In this document: positions 1-6,337 of the stretch, one piece after another
Layout of the letters: each line of letters begins with the position of its first letter
How positions within the stretch are numbered: the first letter of the stretch is position 1
Source of the DNA: an uncultured Bacillota bacterium
GTDB taxonomy: Bacteria > Bacillota_I > Bacilli_A > RF39 > UBA660
Assembly: GCA_947383065.1 (NCBI GenBank)
Contig: CANDCB010000059.1
Location: 1 to 6,337 of the forward strand
Direction: 5' to 3'
DNA length: 6,337 nucleotides
The notes under the pieces: generated by a model
Told to the model about the DNA's origin: nothing
The model's database searches: none
Seen by the model: only the letters and a program-made list of their open reading frames with translations
Translations under genes and position numbers: made by a program

Positions 1-1851
1 AGATGTTTCTTCTTTATTTGTGCACTGATTATCTTCGTTTGGTTTACCATTATATATTAGTTTAATGCCCCCTAATTCAGTAGTTCTTACTATTTTCCAA
101 CAAAAGTTAGCAAATATTATATTATTATAGTTTACATCTCCACGATAATAATATATAGTTTTGCCATTAAAGTTTTCTGCTCCAAGTTCTGTTCCTGCTC
201 TTATATATAAACCTTTACCATTAGTGTCTGAAGGATACGAGTTAAAATTTATTCCTGTATCTGAAGCTACATATTTGCTTGAAACATTATCTATTGGAAT
301 TTCATTAGATTCTTGGTGTTTCTTGCCAAAATCTATTATCCTATCTTTTAAAGACACAGGTGTATTATCATAAACTTCTCCAACCATACTTTTTGTTATA
401 TTTAATTTTGCCCACGTTCCTTTTAATGTTATCTTTTTCCATGGCATCTTAAAACTTGTATCATTTATTTTATAAGTTTTGCCTTCTTCATATTCTTGCT
501 CTAAATATTTTTCATCAGAGTTTATTAATTCCCACCCTTTGAATTGATATCCAGAACAAGTTGGGCCATCTTTTTTTATATTAATAACTTCTAATACGGA
601 ATGTGCCTCTTTTTCATCTTTGATATTGCATCCTGAAGGAGCATTTGCTTCATATACAATATCATAACCATTATAAAGTACAGGACTCTCATTAGAATTT
701 TTTACTTTTTCTTCTAAATCTCCTAATTTATAAATAATACTTTCTTTTTCATTGGTTTTATACAAGCCAACTTTATTACTTGAATTATCCAATAATTTTG
801 CTTTTATTTTTAATGTAGCATCATATCCAGACATAAATGAATAGTGTTCTAATTCGTCATTAAATTCAGATACTTTCCAAGTAATTTTATTATCGATAAG
901 CTCTATAGAACCTTGTGAGGCAGAAATATCATTTATTGAATTAACTTCGAAATCTTTATCATTAATAAAATCTATAACTTCAAGTTTTTCGTAAAATTCA
1001 AATGCTGTAGACGCTGTAAAAAGATTATTTTGTAAGTTTTCAACATATGCATTATATTGGTGATCACTTATTCTAATAATTTCTTCTGCAAATGAACTTC
1101 CCATTTCGTATTGAACTGCATTAATAACCAAATTAGAATATTTTTCCCTAAGTAAATCACTAATATATCCTTCATTTGGTGTATCAAGAATTGGATATCC
1201 ATCACTTAAAAATAATATAATTAAATCTCTATCTGTGGTAGATTCATAATTTTCTTCCTCTAACATTTCTAAAACTTTATTTAAAGATTTATAATAATTC
1301 GTTGAACTTTTTGCTTCTAATTTACTAATTTCGGATGTTACTTTATTTTTATCATTTGAAAAACTTAATACAGATTCAATTTCAGAATTAAAAGAAATTA
1401 AAGAAATTCTATTATTAGAATTAGATAAAATTGCTTCAGAAAGACTTTTTGTATCTTCTTTAACTTTATCCAATTTTGATTTTTTATTTTTTTCCAACAA
1501 CATACTTTCTGAAGTATCTAAAACTAAAATAATATCCTTAGGTTTATCAACTAATTTTAGTTTACTTGAAACATTAAAAGTTATTTCTGCTTCATTGCCT
1601 TTTATCCATCTCGCACTTTTTTCTATTTTCCAACTACCTGGTCCTTGGTCTTTATCAGATAAAATTTCCACACTTCTTACTTCATCTTCAGGTCCTGCAT
1701 AAAATATTTTTGCTATACTATTAATAGGATTTAAAGGAGTTAATAGTGTTATAACAATATTAATTAAAATAATTAATAAAAGAACTAAAAATAATTTTTT
1801 ACAAGGTATGTTAAAAGTTGCATTAAAATGCTTTTTTATCAAATTAAACAT
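1..1851 (-). CDS. VWA-domain cell-surface protein, partial (C-terminus beyond window)
   Basis: An open frame of 617 codons runs off the left edge with no stop. Residues 1-17 are basic and 18-38 form a strongly hydrophobic helix (LFLVLLLIILINIVITLL), so this is a signal anchor or uncleaved signal peptide and the rest lies outside the cell. A von Willebrand A domain spans about 104-275 with a complete metal-ion (MIDAS) site: D112-x-S114-x-S116 in 'ILVLDTSESM', T184 in 'SSTNYY', and D217 in 'LFLSDG'. About 280-350 is a beta-rich module of the kind often found after VWA ('ASQGSIELIDNKITWKV'). About 398-482 resembles an InlB B-repeat/Listeria-Bacteroides module ('GYQFKGWEL', 'MPWKKITLKGTW'). About 555-602 carries 'IYYYRGDVNYNN' and 'IIFANFCWKIVRTTELGG'. 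Cysteines C408/C432 and C584/C610 could form disulfides. The ATG is fixed by an in-frame TAG at 1857-1855; the Shine-Dalgarno site is weak. It is probably an adhesin or surface-binding protein (inference); its ligand is unknown. Confidence 0.9.
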   Translation of the reverse strand, partial: MFNLIKKHFNATFNIPCKKLFLVLLLIILINIVITLLTPLNPINSIAKIFYAGPEDEVRSVEILSDKDQGPGSWKIEKSARWIKGNEAEITFNVSSKLKLVDKPKDIILVLDTSESMLLEKNKKSKLDKVKEDTKSLSEAILSNSNNRISLISFNSEIESVLSFSNDKNKVTSEISKLEAKSSTNYYKSLNKVLEMLEEENYESTTDRDLIILFLSDGYPILDTPNEGYISDLLREKYSNLVINAVQYEMGSSFAEEIIRISDHQYNAYVENLQNNLFTASTAFEFYEKLEVIDFINDKDFEVNSINDISASQGSIELIDNKITWKVSEFNDELEHYSFMSGYDATLKIKAKLLDNSSNKVGLYKTNEKESIIYKLGDLEEKVKNSNESPVLYNGYDIVYEANAPSGCNIKDEKEAHSVLEVINIKKDGPTCSGYQFKGWELINSDEKYLEQEYEEGKTYKINDTSFKMPWKKITLKGTWAKLNITKSMVGEVYDNTPVSLKDRIIDFGKKHQESNEIPIDNVSSKYVASDTGINFNSYPSDTNGKGLYIRAGTELGAENFNGKTIYYYRGDVNYNNIIFANFCWKIVRTTELGGIKLIYNGKPNEDNQCTNKEETS

Positions 1852-1907
1852 AAACTACAACTACTTTCTACTACAATAAAATTAATCTACTATTATTATT
1901 CAATATA

Positions 1908-1936
1908 ATTATAGTACATATCAATCTAAAATAAAA
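1908..1936 (-). promoter_or_regulatory. possible promoter for the VWA surface protein gene
   Basis: On the minus strand a perfect TATAAT lies at 1913-1908. A poor -35 (TTTTAT) sits at 1936-1931, 17 nt upstream. The predicted start would be near 1901, giving a leader of about 50 nt before the ATG at 1851. The perfect -10 and its place between the galE terminator and the next gene favour it. The weak -35 and the general AT-richness make a chance match quite possible. Confidence 0.4.
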
Positions 1937-2032
1937 GAAAATTATAAGAAATAAATGATTATTTGAGTTATTTTAAAATTTCTTTCACAAGTAAAGCAAA
2001 TATAAAAGTATATATTTTATTTATTTTTAAGC

Positions 2033-2062
2033 AAAAAAATTCTAATGATTAATCATTAGAAT
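2033..2062 (-). terminator. Rho-independent terminator after galE
   Basis: The stretch 2039-2062 is a perfect 24-nt palindrome; its core TCTAATGATTAATCATTAGA is at 2041-2060. On the minus strand it can fold as an 8-10 bp stem with a TTAA loop and is followed directly by ATTTTTTTGC, a run of seven T at 2039-2033. It starts only 6 nt after the galE stop codon. The stem is AT-rich and so less stable than a typical terminator, but position and T-run fit. The plus strand lacks a T-run on the other side, so it looks one-directional. Confidence 0.8.
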
Positions 2063-2067
2063 AAAAG

Positions 2068-3078
2068 TTATTTTTGGCTATTTTTCTTGATAAAATTATA
2101 ACTATCGCGGCACATGTCTTCAATAGACTTTTCCGTTTTCCAACCTAAATCTTTTAAAGCTTTACTTGGGTCAGCAAAAAATTCTTTTAAATCGCCTTCT
2201 CTCCTACTTCCATATTTATAATTTAGTTTTAAATTATTAACTTTTTCAAACGTTTCAACTATTTCTTTTACACTTACACCATGGCCAGATCCTAAATTAT
2301 AAACATGTAATTTTTCTGGATTTTTTATAGCATATTCAATAGCTTTTAAATGTCCTTTTGCTAAATCTACTACATGGATATAATCCCTAATACAAGTTCC
2401 ATCAAAAGTTTCATAATCATTACCAAAAATAGTTAGTTCTTTTAACTCTTTTATAGCTACTTTAAGAATATAAGGCATCAAATTATTAGGAATACCATTA
2501 GGATTTTCACCTATTAATCCAGATTCATGGGCTCCTACTGGATTAAAATATCTTAGTAAGGTAATTGTCCATGAGGAATCTGATGTATATAAATCTTCCA
2601 TTATTTTTTCAATCATAGCTTTAGTAGATCCATAGGGGCTAGAAGTTACTCCTCTTGCCATTGTTTCAACATATTTAGGACTTTTTTGAATTCCATAAAC
2701 AGTAGCACTAGAGGAAAAAACAATATTTTTACATTCAAATTCAGCCATTATTTTAAGAAGTACTAATGTCGAATTGATATTATTATCATAATACATTAAA
2801 GGTTTTTTTACCGATTCACCAACAGCTTTGTATCCAGCAAAGTGTATAACTCCATCAATTTTATTTTCAGTAAAAATTAATTTTAAAAGTTTTTCATCTT
2901 GGACATTTCCTTCATAAAATTTAACTTTTTTACTAGTTATTTTTTCTATTTTATCAATGACATCTTTTTTAGAGTTGCTTAAGTTATCAATAATTACTAC
3001 TTCGTAATCATCACTTAGTAATTCACAACATGTATGACTTCCTATATAACCACAACCACCTGTTACTAATATTTTCAT
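2068..3078 (-). CDS. galE: UDP-glucose 4-epimerase
   Basis: A complete 336-residue protein, close to the 338 of E. coli GalE, that interconverts UDP-glucose and UDP-galactose in the cytoplasm using bound NAD. It is an extended short-chain dehydrogenase. The Rossmann NAD-binding motif GGCGYIGS is at 7-14. The catalytic set matches E. coli numbering: S124 in 'FSSSATVYG', Y149 and K153 in 'SPYGSTK'. Family blocks 'RYFNPVGAH' (176-184), 'NNLMPYI' (198-204), 'FGNDYETFDGTCIRDYIHV' (218-236) and 'RREGDL' (292-297) are all present. F300 sits where E. coli has Tyr299, a bulky residue that in characterised enzymes disfavours N-acetylated sugars; preference for UDP-Glc/UDP-Gal is therefore inferred. The start is supported by AAGGAG about 6 nt upstream. 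It lies 19 nt after a small acidic gene and ends at a terminator. No galK or galT is nearby, so a role in glycan precursor supply is as likely as galactose breakdown. Confidence 0.97.
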   Translation of the reverse strand: MKILVTGGCGYIGSHTCCELLSDDYEVVIIDNLSNSKKDVIDKIEKITSKKVKFYEGNVQDEKLLKLIFTENKIDGVIHFAGYKAVGESVKKPLMYYDNNINSTLVLLKIMAEFECKNIVFSSSATVYGIQKSPKYVETMARGVTSSPYGSTKAMIEKIMEDLYTSDSSWTITLLRYFNPVGAHESGLIGENPNGIPNNLMPYILKVAIKELKELTIFGNDYETFDGTCIRDYIHVVDLAKGHLKAIEYAIKNPEKLHVYNLGSGHGVSVKEIVETFEKVNNLKLNYKYGSRREGDLKEFFADPSKALKDLGWKTEKSIEDMCRDSYNFIKKNSQK

Positions 3079-3097
3079 TTATTACTCCTTATTAATT

Positions 3098-3409
3098 CTA
3101 AATTTCTTCTTTAATCTCATAATTATGTTGTTCTTGGTTTAAAAAGTCTATATCATCATTTAAAACCGCTGCTAATTCATCGGCTTCAACTGGGACATCG
3201 TTATCAGCTCGCCATATAATTATTTCAGTTATTAAAGCTTCTTTATTCATATTTTCATAATTTTCTATAGGGTAACTGTGTGATTGAACTTCGAATTGTA
3301 CTTGTTTTAAATCCATTGACATTAAATCATTTTTTAATTCAAGTAAAATATTGGCATTCATATGTCCAAACTGATCATCAAGATATTTCATATTTACATT
3401 TTCTTCCAT
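3098..3409 (-). CDS. small acidic protein of unknown function, upstream of galE
   Basis: I do not recognise this 103-residue protein. It is very acidic, with 24 Asp/Glu against 6 Lys/Arg, and ends 'NYEIKEEI'. There is no signal peptide, membrane helix, cysteine or recognisable metal-binding motif, so it is probably cytoplasmic. It looks mostly helical, with a hydrophobic patch 'ALITEIIIWRADND' near residues 58-71 followed by an acidic stretch 'VEADELAAVLNDDIDFL'. The ATG at 3409 has AAAGGAGA about 8 nt upstream. The frame is open further upstream to a TTG at 3439, but that would place the Shine-Dalgarno site inside the coding region and the start inside the -10 box, so it is rejected. It has its own promoter just upstream and is followed by galE after 19 nt, so the two are probably co-transcribed. 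Coding status is supported by the ribosome site and by its fit between its neighbours. Confidence 0.8.
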   Translation of the reverse strand: MEENVNMKYLDDQFGHMNANILLELKNDLMSMDLKQVQFEVQSHSYPIENYENMNKEALITEIIIWRADNDVPVEADELAAVLNDDIDFLNQEQHNYEIKEEI

Positions 3410-3411
3410 AA

Positions 3412-3424
3412 TAAAGTCTCCTTT
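3412..3424 (-). promoter_or_regulatory. ribosome binding site deciding the start of the small acidic gene
   Basis: The minus strand reads AAAAGGAGAC then TTTATT before the ATG at 3409. AAAGGAGA is a near-ideal Shine-Dalgarno sequence at normal spacing. It selects the ATG giving 103 residues over the upstream in-frame TTG, which would add ten residues translated from the ribosome site itself. Confidence 0.8.
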
Positions 3425-3429
3425 TAAAT

Positions 3430-3459
3430 AGTATAACAAATATCTAAAAAATTAATCAA
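3430..3459 (-). promoter_or_regulatory. promoter for the small acidic gene and galE
   Basis: On the minus strand TTGATT (3459-3454) acts as the -35 and TATACT (3435-3430) as the -10, separated by 18 nt. The -10 is preceded by TG one base away (TGTTATACT), giving an extended -10. Both hexamers match sigma-A consensus well. The predicted start lies near 3423-3421, so the leader is only about 12-15 nt and begins close to the ribosome site. It fits wholly within the 83-nt gap after the permease stop. Confidence 0.72.
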
Positions 3460-3492
3460 CATAAAAGAAATTTACAATAATTAACTTTATAA

Positions 3493-6337
3493 TTATTCAA
3501 CACTTTTTAAACTTTCAATCATATCTATTCTTTTTAAAGTAAAATGAGTTACATAATTTACTATAATAGTAAATGTACTTGATATAAGCGTTGCATAAAG
3601 GTAACTTTTTAAACTAATATTTCTAATAAAACGAGCATTTTCCATTTCAACTGTTCCAATGGTTAAATTAGTTAAAATATAACCAAAACCTAGTCCTAAT
3701 ATTATTCCAATAATGGTTAAAATTATTGTTTCATTGGTAATGTAATTATTAACTTCTTTATTGTAAAATCCAAGTACTTTAAGGGTAGCTATTTCTCTAG
3801 TTCTTTCAGCAATATTTATATTAGATAAATTATAAAGAACTACAAAAGAAAGCATAGCGGATAATAAAATTAATATTATAACTACTTTATCTAAAGAATT
3901 AAGCATATCTTTAACACTATCTATTAAAGTATTTGTGTGGATAACATTAATGACTGATTCATTAGCAATCAAGGAATTACTCATTTCCTCCTTTTCCTTT
4001 AAAGATAAAGGATTAGTATTTAAATACATTATATTAGGTTTATAGTTTATTTCTTCACTACTATTTTCGAAGGCTTCTTTAGAAACATATATATAATGGC
4101 CCATATAGTTTTTGACAATATCTGAAACTATAAATGTATATTCTTTTTTATTACTATCAAGAATTTTTATTTTGTCGTTAACTTTTATTTTATAAATATC
4201 AGCTATTTTATCTGTTATAATTGCTGAATTATTTTTTAATTTTATTTTTTCATTATTATTAGACACTAAATTAACTATTTTATTTATTTCTTCTTCTTTT
4301 TCAACGGCTAGGATATTGACATTAGAATTTTCTATAGTTCCCGTAATAATTTCTGCTAAAGTATAATCATTAATTTTTTCATCAGATACAATATTTAATA
4401 GATCAGCATTTTTTAAATTATCTAAATAAACTGTAACATCATATTTGAATGTTTTTACATATTGCATATTGGTAATATCAACTATTGAATCTTTAATACC
4501 AAAACCACATAATATTAAAGCTGTACAACCACAAATTCCAAATATTGTAACTAATACACGTTTTTTGTATCTAAAAATATTACGAATTGTAACTTTATTA
4601 GAGAATTTAAGATGTTGCCACAATGGTGTTATTCTTTCTAGTAAAATATTCTGACCAGAAGCTGGAACTTTGGGACGCATTAGATTGGATGGCTTTTCTT
4701 TTAAGACTTTATTAGCTGTGATTAAAGAAGAACCACAGATACATAATAAAGCAATTATAATACCCATTAATGTTGATAATAAATTTAAACCAAACTGAAA
4801 ATTAGGAACATCAAATAAAAGTCTGTAAATTGTAAAAATTAAATAAGGAATTATAGTAAGTCCAACAATAACACCAAATAAAGCACCAACTGATGCCCCT
4901 ATTCCAGAGAATAAAAGATATTTATATTTTATTTCATTATTACTAAAGCCAAGAGACTTTAAAGTTCCTATTTCACCACGATCATCTTCTATCATTCTAT
5001 TCATAGAAACAAGACTAACTAATATAGCAACAACATAAAAAACTACAGGAAATAAATTAGCCAGATTTTTTAAACTATCTACTTGATTTATATATGATGA
5101 ATATGTTTGATCATCGCTTCTATCATATATATACCATACAGGTGTTTTTAATTTTTCCAATTCTTCTTTAGCATCTTCTAATTCTTTTTTTATTGTAAGC
5201 TCATTTTCTTCATATTCACTAAGAGATGTTTTATATTTTTTTAAATTTTTATTATAAATATTTAAACCTTCTTGATAACTTTTTAAAGAAGATTTATATT
5301 TTGTATTATTTTGTTTTAGAGTTTTTGTTGCTTCATCTAATTTCTTTTGATTTTCATCTAAAGTTTTAAAAAGAATGGCCTGTTTTTTTAAATTTTCTAA
5401 ATTGTTTACATATATTTGGTACTCGGCTGATGAGGGCGATGTATTTTTTAATAATTCTTCTATTTTATTAATATTGGCATTGTTTTCATTTATGGATTTT
5501 GCTAAATTACTAATCCCATATTTTTTTAAATTATTATTAAATTCTTTTTTGTTTGTTTCGATATTTTGATTTGCTTTATCTAATTCTTTTTTAGCTTTAA
5601 CAAGGTCTGTGTTGGCTTTATCTAATTCTTTTTTTACTTTATCTAGTTCTTTTTTAGCATTATCAAGTTTTATTTTGGCATCTTTTAGCTCTTTATTGGA
5701 TTTTTGCTCATTTTTTAATATTTCATTATTCGCGTCATTATAAATTTTATCGTATCTTTTTTGTTCTTGAACTTTTTTAAGACTATTAATACTTTCTTGA
5801 ACATCATCTATTGTTTTTAAATATATGTTAGTTGATGTGATTAAATCTTTAGCTTTATCTACAGTTAAATAAGCATTTGTATAAATTTCACTATCAAAAG
5901 CAGAACTTAAAATATATGAATAATAATTAATGGTACCAGAACCAATTGTTGTAACCCCACGATTTTGATTAACTGCTGTGTTACTAAAATATAAAGGACT
6001 TCTTACACTGCCTACGATAATAAATTCTTTTTCTTTTATGTTGCTGTCAATAATTTCAATTTTGTCACCAATTTCGTAGCCTAGTTTAGTTAAAAAATTA
6101 TCTTCAACAGTGATTTCATTATTAGCGATTGGTAAAGACCCTGAAACTAATTCAAGCTTATTAATATTATTAGGTAAAGAAGATATATTTAGAACTATTT
6201 CAGAAGCATCACTATTTAATAATATATCTTTAGAATAAACGCCTTCAACTTCTTTTACATTACTTGTTTCTTTTAATATTTTTAAATCATCTTCAGTAAG
6301 TCCACCAGTAGAAATAATTTTAAAATCATAACTGTTA
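3493..6337 (-). CDS. FtsX/MacB-type ABC transporter permease with extracellular coiled-coil insert, partial (N-terminus beyond window)
   Basis: The frame is open from the right edge to the TAA at 3495-3493, 947 visible residues; the start and first membrane helix are missing. Visible 1-165 look like the first MacB-like extracellular domain ('STGGLTEDDLKIL', 'LGYEIGDKIEII'). About 165-410 is a Lys/Glu-rich coiled coil with a break near 'NTSPSSAEY' (298-306), suggesting a helical hairpin. Membrane helices follow at about 428-445, 473-494 and 518-541 (first FtsX unit), 595-613, then a second extracellular domain (614-816), then helices at 817-838, 870-891 and 912-932 (second unit). The duplicated FtsX signature is clear: 'RGEIGTLKSLGFSNNEI' and 'TREIATLKVLGFYNKEV'. 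Such permeases act in the cytoplasmic membrane with a separate ATPase, usually encoded next to them, here presumably beyond the right edge. Many move no small solute but transmit force to envelope proteins or export lipoproteins and peptides; the substrate here is unknown. A TTG at 5160 is an internal Leu codon, not a start. Confidence 0.93.
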   Translation of the reverse strand, partial: NSYDFKIISTGGLTEDDLKILKETSNVKEVEGVYSKDILLNSDASEIVLNISSLPNNINKLELVSGSLPIANNEITVEDNFLTKLGYEIGDKIEIIDSNIKEKEFIIVGSVRSPLYFSNTAVNQNRGVTTIGSGTINYYSYILSSAFDSEIYTNAYLTVDKAKDLITSTNIYLKTIDDVQESINSLKKVQEQKRYDKIYNDANNEILKNEQKSNKELKDAKIKLDNAKKELDKVKKELDKANTDLVKAKKELDKANQNIETNKKEFNNNLKKYGISNLAKSINENNANINKIEELLKNTSPSSAEYQIYVNNLENLKKQAILFKTLDENQKKLDEATKTLKQNNTKYKSSLKSYQEGLNIYNKNLKKYKTSLSEYEENELTIKKELEDAKEELEKLKTPVWYIYDRSDDQTYSSYINQVDSLKNLANLFPVVFYVVAILVSLVSMNRMIEDDRGEIGTLKSLGFSNNEIKYKYLLFSGIGASVGALFGVIVGLTIIPYLIFTIYRLLFDVPNFQFGLNLLSTLMGIIIALLCICGSSLITANKVLKEKPSNLMRPKVPASGQNILLERITPLWQHLKFSNKVTIRNIFRYKKRVLVTIFGICGCTALILCGFGIKDSIVDITNMQYVKTFKYDVTVYLDNLKNADLLNIVSDEKINDYTLAEIITGTIENSNVNILAVEKEEEINKIVNLVSNNNEKIKLKNNSAIITDKIADIYKIKVNDKIKILDSNKKEYTFIVSDIVKNYMGHYIYVSKEAFENSSEEINYKPNIMYLNTNPLSLKEKEEMSNSLIANESVINVIHTNTLIDSVKDMLNSLDKVVIILILLSAMLSFVVLYNLSNINIAERTREIATLKVLGFYNKEVNNYITNETIILTIIGIILGLGFGYILTNLTIGTVEMENARFIRNISLKSYLYATLISSTFTIIVNYVTHFTLKRIDMIESLKSVE
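5530..5697 (-). repeat. eight imperfect 21-nt (heptad) repeats inside the permease coiled coil
   Basis: Visible permease residues 214-269 read as eight consecutive seven-residue units: NKELKDA, KIKLDNA, KKELDKV, KKELDKA, NTDLVKA, KKELDKA, NQNIETN, KKEFNNN. Mostly Leu at the fourth place and Ala or Val at the seventh give the hydrophobic seam of a coiled coil. At the DNA level a 20-nt exact repeat occurs at 5573-5592 and 5615-5634, 42 nt (two heptads) apart. This points to growth of the coil by local tandem duplication followed by drift. Confidence 0.8.

Larger units (their letters stand above)
1852..2067. other. AT-rich intergenic region between galE and the VWA gene
   Basis: These 216 nt separate the galE stop from the VWA gene start. 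They hold the galE terminator at the high-coordinate end and a possible promoter near 1910. I see no additional open frame with a ribosome binding site, no tRNA-like or riboswitch-like fold, and no repeat beyond the terminator palindrome. The separation suggests the VWA gene is its own transcription unit. Confidence 0.6.

Noticed and set aside
161..373. Plus-strand open frame of 70 codons
   Set aside because: It lies wholly inside the VWA gene on the opposite strand, has no ribosome site and resembles no protein family; it is a shadow of the real frame.
1800..1851. Lipoprotein signal with C17 as the lipid-modified cysteine in the VWA protein
   Set aside because: C17 precedes the hydrophobic helix instead of following it, and the residues before it (FNIP) do not form a lipobox.
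3410..3439. Ten-residue N-terminal extension of the small acidic protein from TTG at 3439
   Set aside because: The extension overlaps the -10 box and contains the Shine-Dalgarno sequence that serves the ATG at 3409.
4445..4654. Plus-strand open frame of 69 codons
   Set aside because: It is antisense to the permease's second FtsX region, without a ribosome site or recognisable product.
3493..5160. A shorter permease starting at 5160
   Set aside because: The codon there is TTG inside an uninterrupted frame that continues 392 codons to the right edge and encodes the expected first extracellular domain and coiled coil, so it is an internal Leu.
5375..5569. Plus-strand open frame of 64 codons rich in Phe and Leu
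   Set aside because: It is the antisense of the Lys/Glu-rich coiled coil; the hydrophobic look comes from reversed AAA and GAA codons.
5530..5697. CRISPR-like or regulatory DNA repeat array
   Set aside because: The units are directly adjacent 21-nt coding heptads with no unique spacers, and the frame is continuous through them.
1..6337. Mycoplasma-type code with TGA as Trp, suggested by the AT-richness
   Set aside because: All Trp codons read in the four genes are TGG and no in-frame TGA is seen, so there is no support for recoding here.

Overview
The window comes from a strongly AT-rich, Gram-positive-type bacterium. A gut-associated, largely uncultured member of the Bacilli/Mollicutes-like Firmicutes is the best guess, but this is inference. 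It rests on base composition, purine-rich Shine-Dalgarno sites, and the style of the surface protein (VWA domain, InlB-like beta module and a Trp/Cys-containing 'FANFCWKIVR' module). All recognisable genes lie on the minus strand, so transcription runs from high to low coordinates. The three stop codons visible are TAA, TAG and TAA. Every Trp codon I read is TGG, and no in-frame TGA occurs, so the standard bacterial code is sufficient.

Layout in transcription order. (1) 6337-3493: a large FtsX/MacB-type ABC transporter permease. It is cut at its N-terminus by the window edge and carries a long extracellular coiled-coil insert built partly from eight consecutive heptads. (2) A short gap holding a good extended -10 promoter. 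(3) 3409-3098: a small, very acidic protein of unknown function. (4) 3078-2068: galE, UDP-glucose 4-epimerase, 19 nt downstream with a strong Shine-Dalgarno site. It ends at a palindromic, T-tailed terminator. (5) A 216-nt AT-rich intergenic region with a possible promoter. (6) 1851-1: a membrane-anchored or secreted VWA-domain surface protein, cut at its C-terminus by the window edge.

How they fit together: the permease would pair with an ATP-binding subunit, expected outside the window. The small acidic gene and galE look like a two-gene unit with its own promoter and terminator. GalE supplies UDP-galactose for glycans or galactose catabolism. The VWA protein is a separate cell-surface unit. 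The shared theme is the cell envelope, but nothing in the sequence shows that the three units act as one pathway. I did not find a convincing new system. The items most worth a second look are the VWA surface protein's domain mix, the small acidic protein co-transcribed with galE, and the heptad-repeat hairpin of the permease.
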